Assembly (NCBI RefSeq): GCF_018982965.1
Contig: NZ_JACBYP010000010.1
Location: 1 to 64,000 of the forward strand
DNA length: 64,000 bases
Origin: Streptomyces mayonensis
Lineage (GTDB): Bacteria; Actinomycetota; Actinomycetes; Streptomycetales; Streptomycetaceae
Reading direction: 5' to 3'
This document shows, piece after piece, positions 1 to 9,575 of this stretch (position 1 is its first letter; every line of letters starts with the position of its first letter). Position numbers and translations under genes: made by a program. The notes under the pieces were generated by a model that saw only the letters and a program-made list of their open reading frames with translations, had not been told where the DNA came from and did not search any database.

Positions 1-28
1 GGGCGAAGGGAGCGAAGGGGGGACCGGG

Positions 29-68
29 CGGGAGCGCTCCCGACTCCCCACGAATGGGAGCGCTCCCA
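29..68. promoter_or_regulatory. Tandem CebR-type operators
   Basis: Two perfect 14-bp palindromes lie 26 bp apart centre to centre: CGGGAGCGCTCCCG at 29-42 and TGGGAGCGCTCCCA at 55-68. The second is identical to the known operator of CebR, the LacI-family repressor of cello-oligosaccharide uptake and cellulase genes in Streptomyces. A TTGACT hexamer (76-81) lies just beyond but no convincing -10 follows it. The regulated gene is probably outside the window to the left, since the first gene to the right is a DUF2071 protein with no link to cellulose use. Operator identity is strong; target gene unknown. Confidence 0.75.
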
Positions 69-223
69 CTACCGGTTGACTGGGGACTTTAGGAGCGCTT
101 CATGCTCCTGACAAGACTGTGCGCACCGGGTCGTCGAAAAAGAAATCGCCGTCGAACAGACTGCGCTCGGCGCACAGAAGCCGCCCGGATGATCCATCGA
201 CCGGCGGTCCGGCTCTCCAGCTT

Positions 224-270
224 CCGACTGACCGACTGACCGACTGACCGACTGACCGACTGACCGACTG
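224..270. repeat. 8-bp tandem repeat
   Basis: Almost six head-to-tail copies of CCGACTGA occupy this stretch, 27 bp upstream of the GTG start of the DUF2071 gene. An 8-bp unit is not a multiple of three, so it is not a coding repeat in any one frame. It could vary in length between strains by slippage and alter the distance from the promoter to the downstream gene. Confidence 0.85.
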
Positions 271-296
271 TCGGACCCCTCTGTCATTCTTGGGGC

Positions 297-1091
297 GTGC
301 AGAAGCCCAGCGCCGTCACGCCCGACGCCCCCACAGCGATCCTGATGCCGCTGCTCACTCAGGAGTGGCTCGACCTCGCCTTCATCCACTGGGCCGTCGA
401 TCCCGCGGCCGTCGCCGGCCTGATGCCGTACGGCACCGTGCCCGACACGCATGACGGGCTGACCTACGTCGGACTCGTCGCCTTCCGGATGCACCGGGTC
501 GGATGGCTGCGACTGCCCGGGATCCCGTACCTCGGATCGTTCCCCGAGACCAATGTCCGCCTGTACAGCGTGGACGTGCACGGGCGGCGCGGAGTGGTCT
601 TCCGGTCGATGGACGCCTCCCGTCTGATACCGGTGCTGATGGGCCGTGCCGGGTTCCGTCTGCCCTATCTGTGGTCGCGCATGTCCGTCCGGTCTGCCGG
701 GGAGACCGTGACCTACACCAGCTCCCGCCGCTGGCCCGGCCCGCGCGGTGCCCGCAGCCGGATCACCGTACGGCCGGGCGACCGCATCCACGAGCCGAGT
801 GACCTGGAGCACTTCCTCACCGCCCGCTGGGGCATGCACAACGCGTTCTTCGGCGGACCGGCGTTCCTGCCCAACCACCACCCCAGGTGGCCCCTGCACC
901 GTGCCGAGATCGTGACCTGCGACGAGGACCTGATCACGAGCGCCGGGGTTCCCGCGCCCACCGGCGACCCGGTCAGCGTCCTCTACTCGCCCGGTGTCCC
1001 CGTCCGCCTGGGCCGCCCCACCCGCCCCGGCCGCCCCGCCCGTCCGGCCCGGAGCGGGGCGACGCCCGCCGGTCGTACGGATGTTCCGTAG
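297..1091 (+). CDS. DUF2071 (YqjF-like) family protein
   Basis: The 264-residue protein matches the YqjF/DUF2071 family, soluble proteins of unknown biochemical role. Typical family features are visible: an N-terminal LTQEWLDLAFIHWAVDP block, the LTYVGLVAFRM segment and a central FPETNVRLYSVDVHGRRGV stretch. The last ~30 residues are a Pro/Arg/Gly-rich tail (GRPTRPGRPARPARSG) that looks disordered. The start is a GTG; the preceding TTGGGGC is only a weak ribosome site. It stands alone between a tandem repeat and the glycosyltransferase gene, so context does not help with function. Confidence 0.75.
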   Translation: MQKPSAVTPDAPTAILMPLLTQEWLDLAFIHWAVDPAAVAGLMPYGTVPDTHDGLTYVGLVAFRMHRVGWLRLPGIPYLGSFPETNVRLYSVDVHGRRGVVFRSMDASRLIPVLMGRAGFRLPYLWSRMSVRSAGETVTYTSSRRWPGPRGARSRITVRPGDRIHEPSDLEHFLTARWGMHNAFFGGPAFLPNHHPRWPLHRAEIVTCDEDLITSAGVPAPTGDPVSVLYSPGVPVRLGRPTRPGRPARPARSGATPAGRTDVP

Positions 1092-1192
1092 GGTGTGCGT
1101 GCCCGCACTCCGCCACGAGCCGCACTTCCGGCCTCGTCGCCGTTCGGGTCCTCCGGCGTCGCCACCACCGTCTACCCGCATGGATTGCCAGT

Positions 1193-3358
1193 ATGGATCT
1201 TCGAATCAGCATCATCGTCCCAGTGCACGGCGTGGAAGCCCTGTTGCCCGCATGCCTGGACTCCCTGCTCGCGCAGGACGGCGCGGACCTGGAGCTCATA
1301 GCCGTCGACGACGCCTCGCCGGACGGGTGTGCCGGGATACTGGACTCCTACGCGGAGCGGGACGAGCGCCTGCGGGTGGTCCACCTGGCCGAGAACCGGG
1401 GCCTCGGGGGTGCGCGGAAGGCCGGCCTGGAGCTGGCGACCGGTGAGTACGTCTGGTTCGTGGACGGCGACGACCGGCTGACGGACGGGGCGGTGGCGGC
1501 GGTCGCCGAGCGGCTGGCGCACGTGCGCCCCGACGTGCTGGTGACGGATTTCGTCCGCGGATATCCGGACGGGCGGGTGGAGCCGAACACCTGGCGGCGG
1601 CAGATCGCGGAGCCCGCGCCGCCGGAGACCTTCACGCTGGCGGAGAAGCCGCAACTGCTGAACATGATCATGTCCGTGTGGAACAAGGTGGTGCGCCGCG
1701 ACCACCTGCTCGGCCTGGGCGTCGAATTCGGTGCGGGATACTACGAGGACATTTCCGTCACCTACCCGCTGCTGCTGGCGGCGGGACGGATCAGCTACCT
1801 GGACCGGCCCTGCTACTACTACCGGCGCGAACGCGAAGGCGCCATCACCCACAGCAGTTCCCCCAAGCACATGGACGCCTTCGACCAGTACGAACGTATA
1901 TTCGACTTTCTTGACGGAGGCCGGGCCGACGTGTCGCCCCAAATGCGTCAGCGGGTCTTCGACCGCACCGTGCTGCACGGCGTCACGGTCTACCGGACGC
2001 CCGGTCTGGTCCCCGGCGACCTGCGGGGGGAGTTCTTCCGCCGGCTGACCCGGCACTTCCACGACCGCAGGCCGGACGGCTACTCGTTTCCGGGCGGTGT
2101 GCGCGGACTGCAGTTCCGGTGCGTGGCACGTGGCGCGCGCGGGGCGTTCCACCGCATGGACGACGCGAACCGGCTGCGCACGTCGGCCCGCAGGGCACCG
2201 GCAGCCTCGAAGAGGGCCGTGCGGGGTGTGCTGGGGCTCGGACGCCGCGGCCTCTACCGGGCGCTCATGCGGCTGCCGATGAACCAGAACCTGGCCGTGT
2301 ACGCCGCCTACTGGTACCGCGGGTACTCCTGCAGCCCGGCTGCCATCTACGAGAAGGCCAAGGAACTGGCGCCGTCCGTGCGGGGCGTGTGGGTCGTGGC
2401 CGACAAGGACGCCGGAGCGCGGATGCCCGAGGGCGTGGACTGGGTCGCCGCGAACACGCTGCGGTACCTCAAGGTGATGGCGACCGCCAAGTACCTGGTG
2501 AACAACGTCAACTTCCCGCACGCCACGGCCAAGCGCACGGGCTCGGTCCACGTGCAGACCCAGCACGGTACGCCGCTCAAGCACATGGGCCTCGACCTGA
2601 AGGGCAGGCCCGGCGCGGCGGACATGGACTTCGAGCGGCTCCTGGAGCACGTCGGCCGCTGGGACTACCTCGTCACCCCGAACCCGCACACCACCACCGC
2701 GTTCACCGGCGCCTACCCCGGACGGTACGAGGTGCTGGAAACGGGATATCCGCGCAACGACCGGCTGGCCGCCGCCGGGCCCGCGGACCGTGAGACCGCG
2801 CGCGAGGCGGTGGGCGTACCGGGCGGCAGCAGGGCCGTCCTGTGGGCACCGACGCACCGGGACGGCGACCCGTCGCCCGGGGCCACGGGGGAACTCGCCG
2901 AACTCGCCCGCGAACTCGGCGGTGAGTACACGCTGCTCGTCCGCCGGCACTATCTGGAGGCCGGTGCCGAGCCCCTGCCGGACGGGCAGGGCGCACGGGT
3001 CCTGGACGTGTCGGCGTACCCGTCGGTCGAGGACCTGTGCCTGGCCGCCGACCTCCTGGTGACCGACTACTCGTCCCTGATGTTCGACTTCGCGGTCCTC
3101 GAGGACCGTCCCATCGTGCTCTACGTCCCGGACTGGGAGCGCTACCGGCAGCAGCGCGGCACCTACTTCGACCTGCTCGCCGCCCCGCCCGGCGCCGTCG
3201 CGAGGACGCTGTCCGAGCTGACCAACGTGATCACCGGCGGCAGCGCGGAGGGGCCGGAGGCGGCCGAGCGGCGCGCTGAGTTCCGCGAGCGATTCTGCCC
3301 GCACGACGACGGCCGGGCGTCCGAACGCGTGGTGCGCAGGGTGTTCCCGGTCGACTAG
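1193..3358 (+). CDS. Two-domain glycosyltransferase family 2 / TagF-like glycerophosphotransferase
   Basis: This 721-residue protein has an N-terminal GT-A domain of glycosyltransferase family 2 (residues ~1-240: ISIIVPVHG, the nucleotide-binding DASPDG, and the DxD-like VDGDD). Its C-terminal half (~370-700) resembles CDP-glycerol:poly(glycerophosphate) glycerophosphotransferases, with the typical QTQHGTPLKHMG and LVTDYSSLMFDFAVL signatures. Such fusions build or decorate wall teichoic-acid-like polymers or capsule at the cytoplasmic membrane face. The reading frame is open further upstream, but ATG 1193 begins exactly at the conserved GT2 start; no clear ribosome site precedes it. No other cell-wall polymer genes adjoin it, so the exact polymer is unknown. 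Confidence 0.85.
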   Translation: MDLRISIIVPVHGVEALLPACLDSLLAQDGADLELIAVDDASPDGCAGILDSYAERDERLRVVHLAENRGLGGARKAGLELATGEYVWFVDGDDRLTDGAVAAVAERLAHVRPDVLVTDFVRGYPDGRVEPNTWRRQIAEPAPPETFTLAEKPQLLNMIMSVWNKVVRRDHLLGLGVEFGAGYYEDISVTYPLLLAAGRISYLDRPCYYYRREREGAITHSSSPKHMDAFDQYERIFDFLDGGRADVSPQMRQRVFDRTVLHGVTVYRTPGLVPGDLRGEFFRRLTRHFHDRRPDGYSFPGGVRGLQFRCVARGARGAFHRMDDANRLRTSARRAPAASKRAVRGVLGLGRRGLYRALMRLPMNQNLAVYAAYWYRGYSCSPAAIYEKAKELAPSVRGVWVVADKDAGARMPEGVDWVAANTLRYLKVMATAKYLVNNVNFPHATAKRTGSVHVQTQHGTPLKHMGLDLKGRPGAADMDFERLLEHVGRWDYLVTPNPHTTTAFTGAYPGRYEVLETGYPRNDRLAAAGPADRETAREAVGVPGGSRAVLWAPTHRDGDPSPGATGELAELARELGGEYTLLVRRHYLEAGAEPLPDGQGARVLDVSAYPSVEDLCLAADLLVTDYSSLMFDFAVLEDRPIVLYVPDWERYRQQRGTYFDLLAAPPGAVARTLSELTNVITGGSAEGPEAAERRAEFRERFCPHDDGRASERVVRRVFPVD

Positions 3359-3496
3359 AGGGTGTCGTTCGGGATGTCGTCGCGGGAAGGGACCAAGCCT
3401 GCTGAACGTGGACGGGCGGCCCGTTGCACGTGAACCGACCAAGTCTGCCGAAGCTGAACGTGAAGGGACCAGTCCACTGAAGGGGGCAAGCCCGCC

Positions 3497-4285
3497 GTGC
3501 ATGTGCTGATCCTCGGCGGTACCGCCGAGGCCCGCCGGGTTGCCGAGTCGCTGGCGGCCGAGCCGTTGCCGGGACTGCGGGTGACGAACTCCCTGGCAGG
3601 ACGGGTGTCCGCGCCGCGGACGCCCCCCGGTGAGGTGCGCGTGGGGGGCTTCGGCGGCGCCGAGGGTCTCGCCGCGTGGCTCGGGGCGCACTCGGTCGAC
3701 CTGCTCGTGGATGCCACCCACCCCTTCGCCGGCACGGTCAGCTTCCACGCGGCGGATGCCGCCGCCACCGCCCACGTGCCCCTGTTCGCGCTGCGCCGCC
3801 CCGGCTGGGTCCCGGTCGAGGGCGACGACTGGCACGAGGCCCGTTCGCTGACGGAGGCCGCCGGACTGCTGCCCGCGCTCGGCCGGCGTGTCTTCCTGAC
3901 CACCGGCCGGACGGGGCTGGCCGCCTTCGCGGGCCTGGACGGCCTGTGGTTCCTCGTACGGTCCGTCGAGGCACCCGACGCTCCGGTCCCGCACCACACG
4001 GAAGTGCTGCTCGACCGCGGCCCCTTCACCCTCGGCGGGGAGCGTGAGCTGCTGCGCCGGCACCGGATCGACGTGCTCGTCACCAAGGACAGCGGGGGAG
4101 CGGCCACCGCCCCGAAGCTGACGGCCGCCCGTGAGGCAGGGGTGCCCGTGGTCGTGGTGCGCAGGCCGCCGGCGCCCGAGGGAGTGCCGGTCGCCGCCAC
4201 GCCCGAGGAGGCGGTGCGGCACATCCGGCAGGCGCACGCGCGCCGCCCGCCCACGGGGCGGCGGGACCCCGACGCCGTCGGGTAG
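3497..4285 (+). CDS. cobK: Cobalt-precorrin-6A reductase
   Basis: The 262-residue protein is CobK/CbiJ, which reduces precorrin-6A (or its cobalt form) with NADPH in the corrin-ring stage of vitamin B12 synthesis. The family N-terminus VLILGGTAEARRVAE, the DATHPFAGTVS segment and the late VTKDSGGA motif are all present. The start is GTG 3497 behind AGGGGGC. It converges on cobH, so two steps of the same pathway sit tail to tail. The 138 bp before it contain two imperfect copies of a GACCAAG...CTGAACGTG unit (about 3390-3475) but no gene. Confidence 0.9.
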   Translation: MHVLILGGTAEARRVAESLAAEPLPGLRVTNSLAGRVSAPRTPPGEVRVGGFGGAEGLAAWLGAHSVDLLVDATHPFAGTVSFHAADAAATAHVPLFALRRPGWVPVEGDDWHEARSLTEAAGLLPALGRRVFLTTGRTGLAAFAGLDGLWFLVRSVEAPDAPVPHHTEVLLDRGPFTLGGERELLRRHRIDVLVTKDSGGAATAPKLTAAREAGVPVVVVRRPPAPEGVPVAATPEEAVRHIRQAHARRPPTGRRDPDAVG

Positions 4286-4353
4286 CGGCGAGGCGCCGGA
4301 CAGTCATCGGCTGCTGCCGCCGGGGCCGCGCCCGGCGCCGCACAGCCCGCCGC

Positions 4354-4986
4354 TCATTCCTCTTCGCAGGCGATCGCGTTGAGCGCGGCGGCGGCGATGG
4401 CGCTGCCCCCGCGCCGGCCCCTGACCACCAGGTGTTCCAGGCTGGAGGGGTGGGCGGCCAGAGCATCCTTGGACTCGGCGGCGCCGACGAAACCGACGGG
4501 CACGCCGATGACGGCGGCCGGACGGGGGGCACCTTCCCCGATCATCTCCAGGAGCCGGAAGAGCGCGGTCGGCGCGTTGCCGACCGCGACCACGGCACCC
4601 TCCAGCCGGTCCCGCCACAGCTCCAGGGCGGCAGCGCTGCGCGTGGTGCCGAGCCTCGCCGCCAACTCGGGGACGGCCGGGTCGGACAGGGTGCACAGCA
4701 CCTCGTTGTCCGCGGGCAGCCGCTTGCGCGTGACGCCGCTGGCGACCATCCGGACGTCGCAGAGGACGGGCGCGCCGGCCCGCAGGGCCTCGCGGGCGCG
4801 TGCCACCACCGCGGGGGTGTACGAGAGGTCGCGCACGAGGTCGACCATGCCGCAGGCGTGGATCATCCGGACCGCCACCTGGCCGACGTCGGCGGGCAAC
4901 GCCGTGAGGTCCGCCTCCGCGCGGATGGTCGCGAAGGACTGGCGGTAGATGGCCGCGCCGTCCTTCTCGTAGTCGTAGGCAGTCAC
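4354..4986 (-). CDS. cobH: Precorrin-8X methylmutase
   Basis: The 210-residue protein is CobH/CbiC, which moves the C-11 methyl group to C-12 and turns precorrin-8X into hydrogenobyrinic acid (or the cobalt equivalent). The catalytic His lies in [12 protein letters not shown] (His43), as in characterised members, and [14 protein letters not shown] and [13 protein letters not shown] are typical. Full family length. It is read toward cobK with 68 bp between the two stop codons. Other cob genes are not in the window. Confidence 0.92.
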   Translation of the reverse strand: MTAYDYEKDGAAIYRQSFATIRAEADLTALPADVGQVAVRMIHACGMVDLVRDLSYTPAVVARAREALRAGAPVLCDVRMVASGVTRKRLPADNEVLCTLSDPAVPELAARLGTTRSAAALELWRDRLEGAVVAVGNAPTALFRLLEMIGEGAPRPAAVIGVPVGFVGAAESKDALAAHPSSLEHLVVRGRRGGSAIAAAALNAIACEEE

Positions 4987-5389
4987 GGTGCTGATCTCGC
5001 TGCTCCCGGTCGTCGTGGTACGGCTCGTGCGGTGCGCACCGCCAAGGCGGCGGCGAGCGGCCGCAGCGCACCCCGGCAGGCGTCACCGCGGTCCCACGGA
5101 GCCGGTGCGGCCCGGGGCGGCGACGACGGGGAAGCTGCGGGCACGGCGGTGAGCATACCGACCGTCACCCCCGACGCATGCCCACCCTTCCCGCCGTGGC
5201 CCTCACCGCACCTCCCGGCCGATCGCCCGGTCCGCCGCCGGCACGACGGCGGACCGTGGGGGAAACCGCGCCCTGAGTCTCCCGGCGCGGACCATGGTCC
5301 ACCGTGCCGGTGACAGCCGTGGACGGAAGTCACGAGGCGGTCGACTTCTGGCCGATGCCCCGTGCGGCCGGGCGCCGTTGACTGATCGC
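4987..5389. other. Intergenic region between cobH and the DUF418 gene
   Basis: About 400 bp separate the divergent cobH and DUF418 genes and must hold both promoters. The stretch is very GC-rich. I looked for a cobalamin riboswitch upstream of cobH and could not find the conserved B12-box elements in order. No small gene with good coding character is apparent. Confidence 0.5.
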
Positions 5390-6670
5390 ATGACCACTCA
5401 CGTGCCCGAGCCGACCGCCGTTGCCACGCGTGCCCTCGCTCCCGACTTGGCGCGAGGCTTGATGCTGTTGTTCATCGCGCTGGCCAACTCGCACTACTTC
5501 CTTCGGGGCCCGGAAGTCCTGGGCGGCTACCCGCGGAACGGCTCCCCCTCGGACTCGGCCGTGGTCTGGCTGATCTCGACCTTCGTCGACGGCCGGGCCT
5601 TCCCGATGTTCGGACTGCTGTTCGGGTACGGCGTCGCGCACATCGTCCGCCGCCAAGGGTCCCGGGGGCCACGGGCGGTGCGGCGGCTGCTGTGGCGGCG
5701 CAGCCTGGCGCTGGTCGTGGTCGGTTCCCTGCACGGGGTGCTGCTCTACGTCGGTGACATCCTGGCGGCGTACGGCGTGCTGCTGTTCGTCGGCGCGTGG
5801 ATGGTCCGCTGGAAGGACCGCTGGCTGGTGCTGACCGCTCTGCTGTTCTTCGTAGTCGTCTCCCTGCCGAGCGGTGACTCGGCGACCGTCGACGGCGATC
5901 CGCCGGACAGTTCGATGCTCCCTGCGGACATGCTCACGATGGTCGTCGAGCGGGTGCAGGTGGCGCCCCTGGTCGCGCTGCTCGGGCCACTCGGATTCGT
6001 GTGCCCGTTCGCCGTCGGGCTGTGGGCGGGACGCCGACGGATCCTGGAGCAGCCGGAACGGTACCGGCCCCTGCTGCTTGCCACGGCCTCGGTCGGGATC
6101 GGCGCCGCCGTGCTCGGTGCCCAGCCTGCTTCGCTGATGCTGACCGGCGTCACGGCCGTTCCGGACGGGCCGACACTGGAACTGATCGGCCCGTTGCACG
6201 ACTCGACGGGCACCCTGGGCGGTTTCGGCTACGCGGCCCTGGTGGCACTGCTGGCTCACCGGCTCGAACTCCGGCGCCGGCGGGGGCCAGTGACGGACGC
6301 GATCGCCGCCGTCGGTCAGCGGTCGATGACCTGCTATCTGGCGCAGTCGGTGGTCTGGGCGCTCGCTTTCACGCCCTTCCTGCTCGACCTCTCCGCGACC
6401 CTGACCGTCACCACGACGGCACTCCTGGCACTCACCACCTGGACCGCGACGGTGCTGCTGGCACACCGTATGCACCGAGCAGGACAGCGTGGCCCGTTCG
6501 AGGTGCTGGTCCGCCGTGCCACCTATCGGCACCCGGTGCACCCGCCCGTGCGCCGGCGTGCGGACTCGGACGGCGCCGACACCGGCCCATACGCCCAGTA
6601 CGGCCTCCCGCGGCCGCCGGGCGAGCGGGCACACGGCCGGAACGAGGCGCCAGATCTGCCGAGCGGGTAG
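5390..6670 (+). CDS. DUF418 family membrane protein (YeiB-like)
   Basis: The 426-residue protein has about ten hydrophobic segments and the DUF418/YeiB signatures: RALAPDLARGLMLLFIALAN at the N-terminus, GRAFPMFGLLFGYG near residue 70, and the C-terminal GQRSMTCYLAQS block. The family is of unclear function, possibly acyl or small-molecule transfer at the membrane. The frame is open to 5294, but ATG 5390 gives the family N-terminus. The last ~60 residues are hydrophilic and rich in Arg, Pro and Gly. Confidence 0.85.
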   Translation: MTTHVPEPTAVATRALAPDLARGLMLLFIALANSHYFLRGPEVLGGYPRNGSPSDSAVVWLISTFVDGRAFPMFGLLFGYGVAHIVRRQGSRGPRAVRRLLWRRSLALVVVGSLHGVLLYVGDILAAYGVLLFVGAWMVRWKDRWLVLTALLFFVVVSLPSGDSATVDGDPPDSSMLPADMLTMVVERVQVAPLVALLGPLGFVCPFAVGLWAGRRRILEQPERYRPLLLATASVGIGAAVLGAQPASLMLTGVTAVPDGPTLELIGPLHDSTGTLGGFGYAALVALLAHRLELRRRRGPVTDAIAAVGQRSMTCYLAQSVVWALAFTPFLLDLSATLTVTTTALLALTTWTATVLLAHRMHRAGQRGPFEVLVRRATYRHPVHPPVRRRADSDGADTGPYAQYGLPRPPGERAHGRNEAPDLPSG

Positions 6671-6975
6671 AAACGGCGTCCCGCGGACCGGAACTCCGGT
6701 GTGGTCTTCTTGGGACGTCCGTGGAGTGCCGGCACCGCCGACCCGTCGGCGGTGATCCCGAGAGTCTCGGTGACCCCGCTCGCCCCCGGGATGCACCGGG
6801 TGACGTCACGACGAAGGCGAGGTGTCCAAAAGGCGTCGGTCTCCTGCCCTTTCTCTCGCTCAACCTGCCTCTGCGGCCCTGGCGACGGTGTGCTGCGCTG
6901 GCTAAAGGCGGTGACGGGCGTCACCTTCAGCGCAGGGAACGGGCACCTGTTTCCAGCTTGCGCAGGTCCTCACGT
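6671..6975. other. Non-coding stretch after the DUF418 gene
   Basis: About 300 bp lie between the DUF418 stop codon and the decayed gene. A short GGTGAC/GTCACC hairpin with a GGGC loop near 6911-6926 is the only structure I noticed. No gene is supported. Confidence 0.4.
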
Positions 6976-7625
6976 GCCCCCGCCTACTCGGACGACGTCG
7001 ACATGGACCGGTACTACTCCGAGTACGGTGAGGAGCGGCACGGCCGCTCTTCCTCCAGGCGCCCAAGCCGTTCCCGCACCTCCTCCCAGGCGCCCGAATA
7101 CGCCTACGGGGGTATGGACCCCGACGGCCCGCAGATCATCGACGTGGAACCCGGCCGTTCCTCCTCCAGAAGAGAGGGTTCACGCTCGCGTCGGCGCTCT
7201 GAGAGCCCACGCACGGTGTACGTATCTGGGACGTCAGCATGTCCATCGACCACGCCTTCGTCGCAGTCGGAAGGCCCAACAATCCCGGAGGGATCGTCGT
7301 CCTCGATGCCTGGCAGAACAACTCCGCTCCCAGAATGGCCCGGGACTTCAACTTCCCGTTCCTCGTCGACGGCCAGGTGACTTCCGAAGCATCGATGTTC
7401 CGACCCGACGGTCGTGACTACCTGCAGATGGGCCGTCAGTCGGTCGACATCGCCTCGATGACCCAGACCATGGACACCACTGCGCCCGCCATCGACCCAC
7501 AGCAATACGCCGGCCAGTCACACATGTGGCACCACACCATGCCGGACCCCGAACCGAGCAGCCAGTCCAGGCCCGAGCCCCGGCACCACCAGAGGCGGCC
7601 CTCCGCCAGCATGCTGGAGAGGTAG
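6976..7625 (+). pseudogene. Decayed papain-fold/transglutaminase-like gene (remnant)
   Basis: Two coding-like pieces in different frames run into each other. The first (about 6976-7205, with an ATG at 7003) encodes a Ser/Arg-rich, Tyr-containing segment (MDRYYSEYGEERHGRSSSRR). The second (about 7203-7625) encodes VRIWDVSMSIDHAFVAVGR followed by GGIVVLDAW. That His-containing DHAFVAVG plus VLDAW pattern resembles the His and Asp parts of papain-fold/transglutaminase-like domains of large bacterial effector-like proteins. The Cys-containing part is missing. The frame change near 7205 and the missing middle suggest an internal deletion. The C-terminal piece has an ATG (7239) and might still be translated as 128 residues. 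The family assignment is tentative. Confidence 0.5.
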
Positions 7626-7842
7626 CTCAGCAGCGAGCGCCGTGATCGTCGATAACCACAGCCCCCACTGACGAGCCCGTGCGCCGTGGGCGGAGGCGTC
7701 GAAATCCCCGACGCCTCACCGCCTGCGGTGCACGAACTCGTTGGCGGCACCGCGCACCACGGCGCGGCACGCGTCCCGGGTGCCGGCCGACAGGCGGCAC
7801 CGACCAGGCAAGTCGCCTGGGCGGACGCCCTTTTCAGAGTCT

Positions 7843-9366
7843 CTAGAAGAAGCCCAGCTTCTTGGGCGAGTACGACACCAGGAGGTTCTTGGTCTGCTGG
7901 TAGTGCTCCAGCATCATCTTGTGGTTCTCCCGGCCGATGCCCGACTGCTTGTATCCGCCGAAGGCGGCGTGCGCCGGGTAGGCGTGGTAGCAGTTCGTCC
8001 ACACGCGGCCCGCCTGGATCGCGCGGCCCGCACGGTACGCGGTGTTCATGTCGCGGGTCCAGACCCCGGCGCCCAGTCCGTAGAGGGTGTCGTTGGCGGT
8101 CTTGACCGCGTCGTCGAAGTCGTCGAAGGACGTGACCGAGACGACCGGCCCGAAGATCTCCTCCTGGAAGATCCGCATACGGTTGTGGCCTTCGAAAATC
8201 GTCGGCTGGACGTAGTAGCCGCCTTTCAACTCACCCTCGTGCTCGATGCGGTCGCCACCGGTGAGGACCTTCGCTCCCTCCTGCCTGCCGATGTCGAGGT
8301 AGGAGAGGATCTTCTCCAGCTGGTCGTTGGATGCCTGGGCGCCGATCATCGTGTCGGTGTCCAGCGGGTGGCCCGGCACGATCAGTTCGGTGCGGGCGAC
8401 GGCGGCCTCCATGAACTCGGCGTAGGTGCCGCGCTGGACGAGCGCCCTGGACGGACACGTGCAGACCTCGCCCTGGTTGAGGGCGAACATGGTGAAGCCC
8501 TCGAGGGCCTTGTCGCGGAAGTCGTCGTCCTGCGCCCAGACGTCGTCGAAGAAGATGTTGGGCGACTTGCCGCCCAGCTCCAGCGTGACCGGCTTGATGT
8601 TCTCCGAGGCGTACTGCATGATCAGCCGCCCGGTCGTGGTCTCCCCGGTGAAGGCCACCTTCGCCACCCTCGGACTGGAGGCGAGCGGCTTGCCCGCCTC
8701 CACGCCGAAGCCGTTCACGATGTTCAGGACACCTGGCGGCAGCAGGTCCGCGACCAGGCTCAGCCAGTAGTGGATCGAGGCGGGAGTCTGCTCGGCGGGC
8801 TTCAGGACCACCGCGTTTCCGGCGGCGAGCGCGGGGGCGAGCTTCCAGGTCGCCATCAGGATCGGGAAGTTCCACGGGATGATCTGCGCGACGACGCCCA
8901 GCGGTTCGTGGAAGTGGTACGCCACGGTGTCGTCGTCGACCTCGCCGAGCGAGCCCTCCTGGGCGCGGATCGCGCCGGCGAAGTAGCGGAAGTGGTCGAC
9001 GGCGAGCGGGATGTCGGCCGCCAGTGTCTCGCGCACCGGCTTGCCGTTCTCCCAGCTCTCGGCGACCGCCAGACGCTCCAGGTTCGCCTCCGTCCGGTCG
9101 GCGATCTTCAGCAGGATGTCGGCACGCTCGGTCACCGAGGTCCGCGCCCAGCCCGGAGCGGCCTCGTGGGCGGCGTCGAGCGCCCGCTCCACGTCGTCCG
9201 CCGTGCCGCGCGCGATCTCCGTGAACGGCTGCCCGTTCACCGGTGACGGGTTCTCGAAGTACTGCCCGCGCGCCGGCGGCACGTACTCGCCGCCGATGAA
9301 GTGGTCGTAGCGCGACTGGTAGGAGACGATCGCGCCCTCGGTGCCGGGCGCCGCGTAACGGGTCAT
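7843..9366 (-). CDS. Aldehyde dehydrogenase (acetaldehyde/ExaC-AldB type)
   Basis: The 507-residue protein is an NAD(P)+-dependent aldehyde dehydrogenase of the group acting on acetaldehyde and similar short aldehydes. The family signatures are intact: [14 protein letters not shown], the general-base Glu in [14 protein letters not shown], and the nucleophilic Cys in [14 protein letters not shown]. The doubled Cys (CTC) is typical of the ExaC/AldB branch. The C-terminus [20 protein letters not shown] is complete. It lies 202 bp downstream of a GAF-domain regulator on the same strand, an arrangement often seen with AcoR-like regulators of aldehyde or acetoin metabolism. Confidence 0.9.
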   Translation of the reverse strand: MTRYAAPGTEGAIVSYQSRYDHFIGGEYVPPARGQYFENPSPVNGQPFTEIARGTADDVERALDAAHEAAPGWARTSVTERADILLKIADRTEANLERLAVAESWENGKPVRETLAADIPLAVDHFRYFAGAIRAQEGSLGEVDDDTVAYHFHEPLGVVAQIIPWNFPILMATWKLAPALAAGNAVVLKPAEQTPASIHYWLSLVADLLPPGVLNIVNGFGVEAGKPLASSPRVAKVAFTGETTTGRLIMQYASENIKPVTLELGGKSPNIFFDDVWAQDDDFRDKALEGFTMFALNQGEVCTCPSRALVQRGTYAEFMEAAVARTELIVPGHPLDTDTMIGAQASNDQLEKILSYLDIGRQEGAKVLTGGDRIEHEGELKGGYYVQPTIFEGHNRMRIFQEEIFGPVVSVTSFDDFDDAVKTANDTLYGLGAGVWTRDMNTAYRAGRAIQAGRVWTNCYHAYPAHAAFGGYKQSGIGRENHKMMLEHYQQTKNLLVSYSPKKLGFF

Positions 9367-9511
9367 TCTGAATGCCTCCCTCGTCGGGCGCTGCCCGCCG
9401 TTGGACAGCTCTGCGCGGCAGGCTAGGAAGCGGGACGTTGCGGGGACGTTGCGCGTACGCGCGCGGACGCCGTCCCGGTGCGGGCGGTCCGGCGGTTCCC
9501 CGGACCGCCGC

Positions 9512-9575
9512 CCGGACGCAGGCCGTCACCACGCCTGAGGGTGAGGGCCGCCGTCCGGACGCAGGCCGTCACCAC
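9512..9575. repeat. 21-bp direct repeat at the 3' end of the GAF regulator gene
   Basis: The 21-bp sequence at 9512-9532 recurs at 9555-9575, a 43-bp spacing; both begin CCGGACGCAGG. The second copy spans the TGA stop of the regulator gene, so the first looks like a partial tandem duplication of that gene's 3' end pushed into the intergenic space before the dehydrogenase gene. Confidence 0.8.

Noticed and set aside
224..270. CRISPR array
   Set aside because: The unit is 8 bp without spacers; it is a simple tandem repeat. No spaced repeats of CRISPR size were seen elsewhere.
1172..4237. A 1021-residue minus-strand open frame
   Set aside because: It lies opposite the glycosyltransferase and cobK genes, is His/Arg/Pro-rich as antisense of GC-rich codons, and shows no motif.
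4987..5180. Cobalamin riboswitch upstream of cobH
   Set aside because: The conserved elements (B12 box, paired core with GCCACTG-like segment) could not be found in order on the minus strand; only loosely similar GC-rich pieces occur. A covariance-model search would decide.
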